Shown in pieces: positions 1 through 6,701 of a DNA stretch of 9,936 bases. This stretch comes from Thermoplasmata archaeon (GTDB lineage Archaea > Thermoplasmatota > Thermoplasmata > Lutacidiplasmatales > UBA184): positions 1-9,936 of the forward strand of contig JASHSA010000010.1 in NCBI GenBank assembly GCA_030037035.1, written 5' to 3'. Both the position numbers and the translations under genes were made by a program. The notes under the pieces were generated by a model that searched no databases, was not told where the DNA came from, and was given only the letters and a program-made list of their open reading frames with translations. Position 1 is the stretch's first letter, and each line of letters opens with the position of its first letter.

Positions 1-695
1 ACGATCCGCGACGCGAGCCACTCGCTGCGCGTCAGCGGCGTCAGGGAGAGCTCCCGGAAGATCCCCTCCTTGCGGTAAGAGGAGCTGATGTCGACGAGCG
101 AGAACATCGGGCTCGTCAGGATCGTGAAGCCGATCAGCCCGGGGATCAGGTAGTCGATGTAGGTGTAGACCTGGCTGCCGACCTGGGCGCTCGCGACGCC
201 GACGACCGGGGCGCAGCCGGCGCCGCTGCCGCAGGCGGCGCGGATGTGGCCGAGGTTGAACTCGTTGACGACCTCGTCGATCGCGCCGACGGCGACGCCG
301 CTGTCGGCGGCGTCCAGGGGGTCGGTGTAGACGGTGACGTTGACGGAGCGGTTCTCCTCGTAGGCCCGGTCGAAGCCGGCCGGGACGATCAGCCCGACGG
401 GGTGGTCGTTCTTCCCGAGCCAGGAGCCGAAGGCGCTCGCGTTGACGTCGACGACCTGGACGCGGACGACCTTGGTCGCGTTGAGGTCGGAGAGGAACTG
501 GACGCTCGGCCCGGCGCCGTGGTCGTCGTTGACGACGTAGAGCGTCGTCGTGGAGGAGCCGACCGCGGAGAAGATCAGGCCGAAGAGGCCGATCAGGATG
601 ATCGGGAAGATCAGCGAGAAGAACAGCGCGACCGGGTTGCGCGTGTACGACCGGTAGACGACCCGGAGGTCCGCGCCGATCCGACGCGGGTTCAC
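1..695 (-). CDS. ABC-2 type transporter permease, partial (C-terminal part beyond left edge)
   Basis: Membrane subunit of an ABC-2 type exporter, partner of the ATPase encoded just upstream. 231 residues are visible. A short cytoplasmic N-terminus with basic residues is followed by a membrane segment at about residues 20-45 (NPVALFFSLIFPIILIGLFG). A soluble outer domain spans about 46-178, and a second membrane segment starts near YIDYLIPGLIGF (179 on). This is the usual layout of the family, with a large extracytoplasmic loop between TM1 and TM2; the remaining membrane segments lie outside the window. The start is GTG, whose bases overlap the TGA stop of the ATPase (GTGA), with a strong GGAGG seven bases before it. 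The outer loop carries four N-x-S/T sequons (N72, N85, N115, N119) and two cysteines (C155, C161). The substrate cannot be told from the sequence; drug, polysaccharide or lipid export are all possible. Confidence 0.87.
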   Translation of the reverse strand, partial: MNPRRIGADLRVVYRSYTRNPVALFFSLIFPIILIGLFGLIFSAVGSSTTTLYVVNDDHGAGPSVQFLSDLNATKVVRVQVVDVNASAFGSWLGKNDHPVGLIVPAGFDRAYEENRSVNVTVYTDPLDAADSGVAVGAIDEVVNEFNLGHIRAACGSGAGCAPVVGVASAQVGSQVYTYIDYLIPGLIGFTILTSPMFSLVDISSSYRKEGIFRELSLTPLTRSEWLASRI

Positions 696-1624
696 GTTCC
701 CCCCTCCGCCGGGAGCGCGCCGTCGTCCATCCGGCCGACGAGGCGGACGAAGACGTCCTCGAGCGTGTCGTTCTCGGTCGCGACCGTGTCCCACGGCAGC
801 CCGCTCTGGTCGATCGCGCTCAGGACCCGGAGCGCGTCGCGCGGCGTGGCGAGGTCGACGACGACGCTCTCCCCCTCCGCGCGGGCCGAGACGCCGAGCT
901 CGCCGTGGAGCCTCTCGGCGAGCGCCGACGGGGCGCGGACGCGCAGGCGCGGCGGCCGGCCGTGCGCGCGGATGATCTCCTCCGGCGTGCCGGCGGCGAT
1001 GATCCTGCCGTGGTGGATGATCGCGACGTGGTCGGCGAGGAGCTGGGCTTCCTCGAGGTAGTGCGTCGTCAGGAAGACCGTCCGCCGCTCGCGGCGGAGC
1101 GAGCGGATCACCGACCAGATCGCGCGACGCGCCTGCGGGTCGAGGCCGGTGGTCGGCTCGTCCAGGAAGCAGATCTCCGGCTCGTTCGTGAGCGCGAGCG
1201 CCAGCCCGAGCTTCTGCTTCTGCCCTCCCGAAAGCGTGTCGAACCGGGCCTCGGCCTTGTCGAGGAGCTCGACGCGGGCAAGGAGCTCCGACGGGTCGAC
1301 GCGCGTGCCGAACAGCGCGCGGTAGTACTCGACCGCCTCCCGCGCCGTGATCTTCTCGAAGAAGCGGAACTCCTGGGGGATCACGCCGATCCGCCGGTGG
1401 ACCTCCTCGCCGGCCGTCCACGGGTCGAGCCCGAGGACCCGGACCGTCCCGGAGGTCGCGCGGCGGAGCCCTTCGAGGACCTCGACGGTCGTCGTCTTGC
1501 CGGCGCCGTTCGGGCCCAGGAAGGCGAAGACGCTCCCGGGGGCGACCTCGAAGCGGATCCCGTCGACCGCGGTGAGGGCCCCGTACCGCTTGACGAGGCC
1601 GTCGACCTCGACCGCCGCCGACAC
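692..1624 (-). CDS. ABC transporter ATP-binding protein (ABC-2/DrrA-CcmA type)
   Basis: Cytoplasmic ATPase that powers the exporter whose permease follows directly. 310 residues, normal for the family. All nucleotide-binding motifs are intact: Walker A GPNGAGKTT (37-45), Q-loop glutamine Q84 in VIPQE, signature LSGGQ (131-135), Walker B ICFLDE with catalytic E156, D-loop TTGLD (158-162) and switch histidine H188 in TTH. The last 80 or so residues form the extra C-terminal domain seen in DrrA-like ATPases, ending with the typical TLEDVFVRLVG segment. The start is GTG, 45 bases after the stop of the debranching enzyme gene, and no good Shine-Dalgarno precedes it. The gene may be read from the upstream operon or from a weak promoter I cannot identify with confidence. 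The 4-base overlap with the permease argues for a 1:1 complex. Confidence 0.95.
   Translation of the reverse strand: MSAAVEVDGLVKRYGALTAVDGIRFEVAPGSVFAFLGPNGAGKTTTVEVLEGLRRATSGTVRVLGLDPWTAGEEVHRRIGVIPQEFRFFEKITAREAVEYYRALFGTRVDPSELLARVELLDKAEARFDTLSGGQKQKLGLALALTNEPEICFLDEPTTGLDPQARRAIWSVIRSLRRERRTVFLTTHYLEEAQLLADHVAIIHHGRIIAAGTPEEIIRAHGRPPRLRVRAPSALAERLHGELGVSARAEGESVVVDLATPRDALRVLSAIDQSGLPWDTVATENDTLEDVFVRLVGRMDDGALPAEGGT
703..707 (-). promoter_or_regulatory. Shine-Dalgarno site for the permease GTG start
   Basis: GGAGG on the minus strand, inside the last codons of the ATPase gene, seven bases before the GTG at 695. It decides the permease start and indicates translational coupling to the ATPase. 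Confidence 0.7.
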
Positions 1625-1669
1625 GGTCCGGGGAGAGGTCGGGGGTCTTGAAGCCTCGCGCCGGGGTCG

Positions 1670-3847
1670 TCAGCGCGCGGCGACCTCGAGCCGTCCGGCA
1701 GGGGCGACGAGCCCCCGGTCGGTCCGGGTGACGACCTCGAGGGGGCGGCTCCCGCTCCAGCGGACCGTGAGGCGCCCGTCCTCCCAGCGGAGCCCTGCGA
1801 CCCCCTCCCCCACGCGGAGCCTCTCGAGGGTCGCGCGTCGCCAGGTCGACGGGAACGACGGCGTCACCCCGAGCCGCGGCAGCTCGGCGTCGACCGCGAG
1901 CCCCCAGAGGCGCTCGAACAGGACGGTCAGGAACGGCCCTACGCTGAACCCGAGCAGGAAGCAGGAGTCGAACGGCTCGGGTCGGTCCCCCCGGTAGCAT
2001 TCGTTCGCCCCGCCCGACTCGGCGTCGTAGCGCGAGGCGATCGTGCGAAGGTAGCGGAGCCCAAGCTCGACGTCGCCGACGGCGAAGGCGGCGTCGGCCG
2101 CCCACGCTGTCGCGATCGTCCAGACCTGGCCGTCGTGGTAGGCGTCGGGCACGTAGCCGGGGTCGCCGGTCGCGAGCGTGCGGACCCCCCAGGAGGCGCT
2201 GAGGTCGTCGGCCGCGGCGCGGCGGACGACCGCGCGAGCGATCTCCGGAGCGAGCAATCCCGCGCTGACGGCGCGGAGCGCGTTCGGCCGAAGCTGACGC
2301 ACCGGTCGGCCGTCCCGCAGCGAGTCGTACAGGTAGCCCTCCTCCGGCCAGACGTAGGCGCTCCGCACGGTCGTCGCGAGCCGCTCGGCGCGCGCGTCGA
2401 GCCGCCGGCGGGCGAACTCGTCCTGGCGCGCCGCGGGCAGCTCGGCGGCCGCGCGCAGGGCGTCGTGCCAGAGGACCTGCAGGTCGATCGCGTGCTCGCG
2501 CCGGTCGGTCGAGTCCCAGATCGTCGTGTCCGGCGCGTCGATCCCGTAGCGGACCCGGGCGAGCGCGCCCGACGCCCTCGCGAGCCCCTCGGCCTCGCCC
2601 CCGTGCCGGAACAGCCCGCTCGCCGGGTCGCTCCGTCGCTCGGCCCAGGCGAGGACCCGGGCGACCGCCTCCTGCCAACGGGCGACCGCCGTCGGGTCGC
2701 CGGCGTGGCGCAGCAGGCGGCGGACGAGCGCCGGATAGTAGAGCGTCGTGTCCGACGTCCCGAAGAGGAACACCGGGCCCGGGGAGAGCTGCATCGGCAG
2801 CTCCCCCGGCTCCGCCGCGAGCAGCTCGATCTCGTGGGTCGCCTGGAAGTCGAAGACCGTCGCGAGCGACGCCGCGGCCCAGGAGAAGTCGCCGAGCCAC
2901 AGGACGGCCGGGAGCATCCACGCGAGGTCGCGGCACCAGATCGCCGAGTACCACGGGTAGCCCGCGACGAGGCCGGTCATGCCGTCGGTCGGTCGGCTGT
3001 ACAGCCGCCGGAGCGCGTCGCGCGCGAGCCCGTAGGCCCGTTCGAGCTCCGGGGCGTCCGGGAGCTCCATCGTCGGGCGGCCGGCGAGCCAGGCCGCCTC
3101 CTCCGCGGCGAGGCCGAGCGCGACCGTCCCGGGGTCCGGCACGGGGAGCTCGCCGTGGGGGATCGCCCGGTCGAGGTCCCGCTCGACGCCGCCGAGCAGC
3201 GCCAGCCGAAGGTCGACCGGCCGGCCCGGGGTGACCGTCAGCTCGTAGTCGAGCCCGAGCTCTTCGACCGGCCCGCGGCGGCGCCCACCCCGCCAGGAGG
3301 CGCGGTCGACGTAGAGCCGGCTCGGCATCTCGCTCGACCGCACCGAGGCGGCGAAGCCGCGGTGCCGCAGCCGCAACTCGGCCGCCCGGCTCTCGAGCTC
3401 GAAGGCGACCGGCCGGATCCCCTCGACCAGTACCGGCAGCAGGAACGGCTCGAACCGGCTCGTGACGACGAGCCGGAGCGCCCGGTCGCCATGGGTCTCG
3501 AGACGGAGCTCGCGCACGGCCCCCGGCGGGAGCGGGAGGGGGACGATCCGCTGGCGCAGCTCCACGTCCCCGAGCCGGTGCCGCGAGTCGTAGCAGTCCC
3601 CGTCGACCGACGCCGAGCTGAGGGTCGCCGGAAGGGTGTATTCGGTCCCTTCGAGCTCGACGTCGACCCGCCAAGGGCCGCACAGGCGCACGTGCTGGGC
3701 GTAGACTCCGCCCCAGTCGACCGGGGCGCCCCGGGTCTCCCGCGTCAGGGTGACGTCGCCGCTCCGGTCCAGCAGGACGGCGGAGGTGAGCGAGCGGAGC
3801 ACGGTCGGGAGCGCGGAGGGGGTCGCGGGGGGGGACGGGCCGTTCAT
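1670..3847 (-). CDS. Glycogen debranching enzyme, archaeal type (GDE_N plus GDE_C/GH133 alpha,alpha-barrel)
   Basis: Predicted amylo-alpha-1,6-glucosidase that removes branch points from glycogen-like alpha-glucans in the cytoplasm. 725 residues from the ATG at 3847. Residues about 15-240 are a beta-rich N-terminal domain of the GDE_N_bis kind, and about 270-665 form the catalytic (alpha/alpha)6 barrel. Recognisable barrel motifs are AGYPWY and CRDLAWMLPA (295-312, with R306-D307), GTSDTTLYYP, the IWDS...AIDLQVLWHDAL segment (443-465, candidate acid D445), WGVRTL (553-558), AYHDGQVW (569-576) and ANECYRGD (614-621, candidate base E616). The choice of acid and base is inferred by analogy with GH15/GH133. 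No GH13 transferase domain is present, so transferase activity is not expected from a separate module. The start overlaps the stop of the upstream small gene (ATGA), which rejects a longer reading back to 4156. A trehalase or another GH15-like glucosidase is possible but less likely. Confidence 0.85.
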   Translation of the reverse strand: MNGPSPPATPSALPTVLRSLTSAVLLDRSGDVTLTRETRGAPVDWGGVYAQHVRLCGPWRVDVELEGTEYTLPATLSSASVDGDCYDSRHRLGDVELRQRIVPLPLPPGAVRELRLETHGDRALRLVVTSRFEPFLLPVLVEGIRPVAFELESRAAELRLRHRGFAASVRSSEMPSRLYVDRASWRGGRRRGPVEELGLDYELTVTPGRPVDLRLALLGGVERDLDRAIPHGELPVPDPGTVALGLAAEEAAWLAGRPTMELPDAPELERAYGLARDALRRLYSRPTDGMTGLVAGYPWYSAIWCRDLAWMLPAVLWLGDFSWAAASLATVFDFQATHEIELLAAEPGELPMQLSPGPVFLFGTSDTTLYYPALVRRLLRHAGDPTAVARWQEAVARVLAWAERRSDPASGLFRHGGEAEGLARASGALARVRYGIDAPDTTIWDSTDRREHAIDLQVLWHDALRAAAELPAARQDEFARRRLDARAERLATTVRSAYVWPEEGYLYDSLRDGRPVRQLRPNALRAVSAGLLAPEIARAVVRRAAADDLSASWGVRTLATGDPGYVPDAYHDGQVWTIATAWAADAAFAVGDVELGLRYLRTIASRYDAESGGANECYRGDRPEPFDSCFLLGFSVGPFLTVLFERLWGLAVDAELPRLGVTPSFPSTWRRATLERLRVGEGVAGLRWEDGRLTVRWSGSRPLEVVTRTDRGLVAPAGRLEVAAR

Positions 3848-4323
3848 CCGCGCGGCGGACCTACCTCGTCGTCGAACTCGACCCAGACGAGCGGAGGGAT
3901 CGCGACGCTCTCGAGCTCGAGGCGCACGCGAGCCCGGCCGGACGGCGGGGGCTCGACGCCGCCGAGGTCGAGCTCGGTCGCCCGGCCGGGCTCGAGGAGG
4001 AGCGGCCGCTCCGGGCCCAGCGTCGCCGCGGTCCGCCACGCGGTCCCGGGTCCGGGGCGGAAGCGGAGGCGTTCCGGCGCGACGACCTGAGCGTTGACGC
4101 TCGCGCGCAGGGCGCGGAACGCCCCGACCCGCAGCGGCGGGTTGGCGAGGAGGCACGCAAGACCGGTCTCCGTCCGCACCAGCGAGCCGACCGCGTAGAC
4201 GGACTGCTCCACCGTCTCCGCCAGGTCGACCAGCGCCTCGAGCGAGCGCGTGCCGAAGCCGACCTCCAGCGCGATCCCCTGGCGGACGAGCGAGAGCAGC
4301 GAGGAGATCCGGTGCTCGCGCAT
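3844..4323 (-). CDS. Small protein of unknown function, coupled to the debranching enzyme
   Basis: A 159-residue protein that I do not recognise. The N-terminal third is helical with alternating hydrophobic residues (LEALVDLAETVEQSVYAVG). The C-terminal 100 residues, from about LANPPLRVGAF, look like a compact beta-sandwich ending in RVRLELESVAIPPLVWVEF and an acidic tail. There is no signal peptide or membrane segment. The strand pattern (a 'vNaqvVaPERLRF' stretch, a proline-rich turn, then a strand that runs to the end) vaguely recalls small beta subunits such as DUF6379 of C-glycoside deglycosidases, but this is a weak impression. The TGA stop overlaps the ATG of the debranching enzyme by 4 bases, so the two products are probably made together; a role in glucan binding or enzyme assembly is a guess. 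I chose ATG 4323; an in-frame GTG at 4335 would add four residues. No clear Shine-Dalgarno or TATA box is visible. Confidence 0.7.
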   Translation of the reverse strand: MREHRISSLLSLVRQGIALEVGFGTRSLEALVDLAETVEQSVYAVGSLVRTETGLACLLANPPLRVGAFRALRASVNAQVVAPERLRFRPGPGTAWRTAATLGPERPLLLEPGRATELDLGGVEPPPSGRARVRLELESVAIPPLVWVEFDDEVGPPRG

Positions 4324-4413
4324 CCGTGCCCGCACGATGCCGCCGGCCTTAGCGCCTCGGGTCGATCCGGCGGACGATTGCTGGGGACGCAACCCCGGGG
4401 CGCGGCGAGAAAC

Positions 4414-4433
4414 GCTCTCGTTCCCGCGAGAGC
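4414..4433. repeat. Inverted repeat against the TATA box of the MetF-like gene
   Basis: GCTCTCG (4414-4420), a 6-base spacer, then CGAGAGC (4427-4433): perfect 7-bp arms ending one base before the CTATATC box. GCGAGA also occurs at 4405-4410 and again at 4426-4431, 21 bases apart, about two helical turns. The site covers the BRE position, so a bound protein would block or help TFB/TBP loading. It could also affect the divergent gene starting at 4323. Confidence 0.5.
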
Positions 4434-4440
4434 CTATATC
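4434..4440 (+). promoter_or_regulatory. TATA box for the MetF-like gene
   Basis: CTATATC is the only A/T-rich stretch in this 164-base intergenic region. An archaeal start point about 26 bases downstream would fall near 4461-4463. That gives a leader of about 25 bases containing the AAGGAGGA site and ending at the ATG at 4488. The GTG at 4452 would then lie upstream of the transcript start and is not used. Confidence 0.6.
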
Positions 4441-4467
4441 GCGGGCCGGCGGTGGAAAGCGGCACCG

Positions 4468-4475
4468 AAGGAGGA
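4468..4475 (+). promoter_or_regulatory. Shine-Dalgarno site for the MetF-like gene
   Basis: AAGGAGGA matches the archaeal anti-Shine-Dalgarno well. It lies 12 bases before the ATG at 4488, slightly long spacing but still the best-supported start. A GTG immediately after the ATG (4491) is an alternative. Confidence 0.55.
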
Positions 4476-4487
4476 CCGTCGAGCCCG

Positions 4488-5549
4488 ATGGTGCGTCCGT
4501 TCGCCGCCGCGCTCCGCTCGCAGGCGCTCGTCTTCTCCCCGGTCCCTCCCCCGTCCCGCGCCTCCCCCGCCCGCATCGCGGCCGGGCTCGCGGAGACGCT
4601 CGCGGTCCTCGACCGGGTCCCCCGGGTCGACGCCCTCGGGGTGCCGGAGCTCGTGGACGAGAACCACGACGGCCGACCGTACTACCGCTCCGCCGACCCT
4701 CGCGCCTTCGCCGGCGCGCTCGCACAGGGCTCCGGCCGTGACGTCCTCGTCACCAAGGTCGTCGCGCACCTCGCGAGCGGCGAGGCGGTCGCCGCGTGGG
4801 CCGAGGAGACCGTCCGCCTCGGGCTCCGTCACGCCGTCCTGGTCGGAGGCTCGAGCCGGTACATCCCCTATCCGGGTCCGCCGGTGACCGAGGCGAACGC
4901 CGTCGTCGGACCGATCCTCGCCGGGGCCGGGGGGCTCGTCGGCAACATCGCGATCCCCCAGCGGACCGGCGAGGCCCACCGCATGCTGGCGAAGACGAGG
5001 GCCGGCGCCGGGTTCTTCACCACGCAGCTCGTCTTCGGCCCGACCGCGGTCACGGAGCTGCTCCGACGCTACGACCGGCTCTGCCGGGAGGCGGCGCTCG
5101 TCCCTGCCACAGTCCTCGTCAGCGTCGCCCCCGTCGCCGACGAGACGGACGCCGCCTTCGTCCGCTGGCTCGGGGCCGACCTCCCGGACGAGGTCGAACG
5201 CGAGATCCTGGAGCCGGAGGGCCCCGACAGCGGGCTCCGGAGCGTGCGGAACGCGCGGGAGCTCTGGGCGACGCTCCGGGCGACGATCGCCGACGAGCGG
5301 CTCTCGGTCCCGGTCGGGGTCAACGTCGAACAGCTCACCGGCCGACACCTCCCGTTCGCGGAGCGGCTGCTGGCCGCCGTCGCCTCCGAGCTGGACCGCC
5401 CGGCCGCAACGGGCGCGTCCGCCGCTGCCGGCCAACGCCTCCTCGCCGAGCGTCAACCGCCCGTGCCGCGGGTACGGACGGCGCGGCCGTCGGAGAGCCA
5501 GAGACGCCCGTCGAGCTCGACCTCGCCGCCTTGGAGCTCGGAGACGTAG
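4488..5549 (+). CDS. MetF-like TIM-barrel protein (methylenetetrahydrofolate reductase superfamily)
   Basis: A 353-residue cytoplasmic protein resembling the 5,10-methylenetetrahydrofolate reductase (MetF) flavoprotein barrel. The N-terminus FSPVPPPSRASPARI fits the first strand, and VDALGVPELVDENHDGRPYY (47-66) fits the next strand and loop. GNIAIPQRTGEAHRML (152-167) followed by K169...GAGFFTTQLVF (173-183) matches the MetF pattern 'K..aGA.F..TQ.fF', the most specific evidence. A role in C1 transfer (reducing a methylene-pterin to the methyl form) or methionine synthesis is plausible, but cofactor and substrate (folate or methanopterin) cannot be told. Residues beyond about 322 are low-complexity (Pro/Arg/Ser) and encoded antisense to the end of the convergent M29-like gene, so the functional domain probably ends before 5453. 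It stands alone behind its own promoter. Confidence 0.7.
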   Translation: MVRPFAAALRSQALVFSPVPPPSRASPARIAAGLAETLAVLDRVPRVDALGVPELVDENHDGRPYYRSADPRAFAGALAQGSGRDVLVTKVVAHLASGEAVAAWAEETVRLGLRHAVLVGGSSRYIPYPGPPVTEANAVVGPILAGAGGLVGNIAIPQRTGEAHRMLAKTRAGAGFFTTQLVFGPTAVTELLRRYDRLCREAALVPATVLVSVAPVADETDAAFVRWLGADLPDEVEREILEPEGPDSGLRSVRNARELWATLRATIADERLSVPVGVNVEQLTGRHLPFAERLLAAVASELDRPAATGASAAAGQRLLAERQPPVPRVRTARPSESQRRPSSSTSPPWSSET

Positions 5550-6565
5550 TACGGCCGCGGGCTCGCCCGGGAACCCGGCCGGCGCGGCACCGAGAAGCGG
5601 AGGCCGAGCCGTCCCGTGGCGAGGTCGCCGACCTCCGGAGCCCTGGAGATCCTGGGATTCAGGCCGAGCGAGACCGCTCCGACGACGCCGGGGGAGCGGC
5701 CCGCTCGCGGCCCCAGCGCGGTGAACGCCTCTCCTCCGCGATCGAACGCGAACTCCTGGAGCACCCCGTCCTTGAACGCGAAGCGGCCGCCGACCCCGAC
5801 CGGGGTCTCCCCCCAGCGGTCGTAGGTCGGTCGGTTCGCCTCCCACGTCCCGCTCGCCGAGCCGGCGTCGACCGGCAGGACGATCCGCCCGCTCGGGAGA
5901 TTCGACCAGATCGCGTCGGCGCGGTGGAGGTCGCGCACGGGACGCCCCGCCTCCTCGACCCAGCGCCCGGGGCGCAGCTCCAGCTCGAGCCGCGTGCCGT
6001 TCGGATGCCGGATCGTCATGCGCCGGGCGCGAGCGAGCCTCCGCAGGGCGAACGCCGCGTGGCTCGCGAGACGGCTCGGCGGAACGACGCTCGCCTGGAC
6101 GACCTCGTCGCGCCACGTCTCCAGGTTGATGCCGAAGCGCGCGGCGGCGGTGCGGGTCACCCCGGCGACGGCGAGACGCGCGCCCCGGAGCCGGGACGCC
6201 CGCGCGGCCGCCCGCCACGCCGTGCCGTGGCGCTCCAGGGCGAGCGCGCGCTCCTCCGGCCCGAGCGCGAAGAGGCGGGGGAACGCCTCGGGTCCGCCCA
6301 GGTAGACGTAGGCGCCTCCGAGCCCGGCGAGCGCCGCGGGTGCGGTCGGCACGGGCCCGCCGCGCGCGAGCGACCGGAAGAACCCCTCCTCGTCCTCGAG
6401 CGCGAGGACCGGCTCGGCGGCCAGGCGGCGGGCCTCCACGACGAACGCCCTCGCCCAGTCGAGCGCCGGGCTCCAGGCCTCGATCGTGACCGGCTCGCCG
6501 GGAGCGACCCCGAGGTGGCCGACGAGCGTCGCGCGCGCGACCGTGGTCTCGGGGACGCTCGCCAT
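5453..6565 (-). CDS. M29 aminopeptidase-fold protein apparently lacking the metal ligands
   Basis: 370 residues, somewhat shorter than typical M29 (thermophilic aminopeptidase, COG2309) enzymes of about 370-410. The N-terminal part (1-130) has the start of the fold (GVAPGEPVTIEAWSPALDWARAFVVEARRLAA). The C-terminal part keeps the landmarks NLPSG (222-226), a Gly-rich turn, DRWG, FKDGVLQEF and GLNP (301-304). M29 enzymes normally carry a glutamate after NxPsG, a second one in GE...GxNP, a histidine in GTxH and an HxD pair. Here those places read R227, A297, G321 and YYVSE (339-343). The scaffold is kept but the metal site seems gone, suggesting a binding or structural role, not peptidase activity. 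The ATG at 6565 has GGAG eight bases upstream. The gene is convergent with the MetF-like gene and overlaps it by 97 bases; its own end (GGEVELDGRLWL) looks natural. Confidence 0.75.
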   Translation of the reverse strand: MASVPETTVARATLVGHLGVAPGEPVTIEAWSPALDWARAFVVEARRLAAEPVLALEDEEGFFRSLARGGPVPTAPAALAGLGGAYVYLGGPEAFPRLFALGPEERALALERHGTAWRAAARASRLRGARLAVAGVTRTAAARFGINLETWRDEVVQASVVPPSRLASHAAFALRRLARARRMTIRHPNGTRLELELRPGRWVEEAGRPVRDLHRADAIWSNLPSGRIVLPVDAGSASGTWEANRPTYDRWGETPVGVGGRFAFKDGVLQEFAFDRGGEAFTALGPRAGRSPGVVGAVSLGLNPRISRAPEVGDLATGRLGLRFSVPRRPGSRASPRPYYVSELQGGEVELDGRLWLSDGRAVRTRGTGG

Positions 6566-6573
6566 GCCTTACG

Positions 6574-6577
6574 CTCC
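6574..6577 (-). promoter_or_regulatory. Shine-Dalgarno site for the M29-like gene
   Basis: GGAG on the minus strand, eight bases before the ATG at 6565. This good spacing supports that start over any upstream one. Confidence 0.5.
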
Positions 6578-6682
6578 GGTTTCCGCGGGACCCGGGGGAC
6601 CTTCCGTGCCCTTCCGTCGCGCGCGCGAGGGGCCCGGGGAGCTCTCCGACCGGGGCGGGGCCGAAAGCGATCGCCGACGCGG

Positions 6683-6690
6683 CCATAACC
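6683..6690 (-). promoter_or_regulatory. Possible TATA-like box for the M29-like gene
   Basis: GGTTATGG on the minus strand is the most A/T-rich spot in the 167-base gap between the ACT gene and the M29-like gene. Start would be near 6660, leaving a leader of roughly 95 bases. CGATCGCCG occurs on both sides (6668-6676 and 6708-6716), 40 bases apart. Weak; the M29-like gene might instead be read through from the ACT gene. Confidence 0.25.
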
Positions 6691-6701
6691 TTCCCGACCC
6701 C

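Noticed and set aside
2135..4090. 651-codon open frame on the plus strand opposite the debranching enzyme
   Set aside because: Antisense frames stay open easily at this GC content. The product is Arg/Pro/Asp-rich without any domain, while the minus-strand frame has clear enzyme motifs.
3848..4156. Upstream extension of the debranching enzyme by 103 residues
   Set aside because: The added residues are Arg/Pro-rich and lie over the upstream small gene in another frame; the ATG at 3847 makes a 4-base overlap with that gene's stop.
4452..4487. GTG at 4452 as start of the MetF-like gene
   Set aside because: It lies only 17 bases after the TATA box, upstream of the expected transcript start; ATG 4488 has a Shine-Dalgarno and fits the expected leader.
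4324..4725. Upstream extension of the small unknown gene to 293 residues
   Set aside because: The extension is Arg-rich, runs antisense through the MetF-like gene start and across its promoter; the protein-like sequence begins at MREHRISS.
4434..6686. 750-codon minus-strand and 630-codon plus-strand open frames over the MetF-like and M29-like genes
   Set aside because: Low-complexity Arg/Gly/Pro translations with no recognisable motif; shadows of the real genes in other frames.
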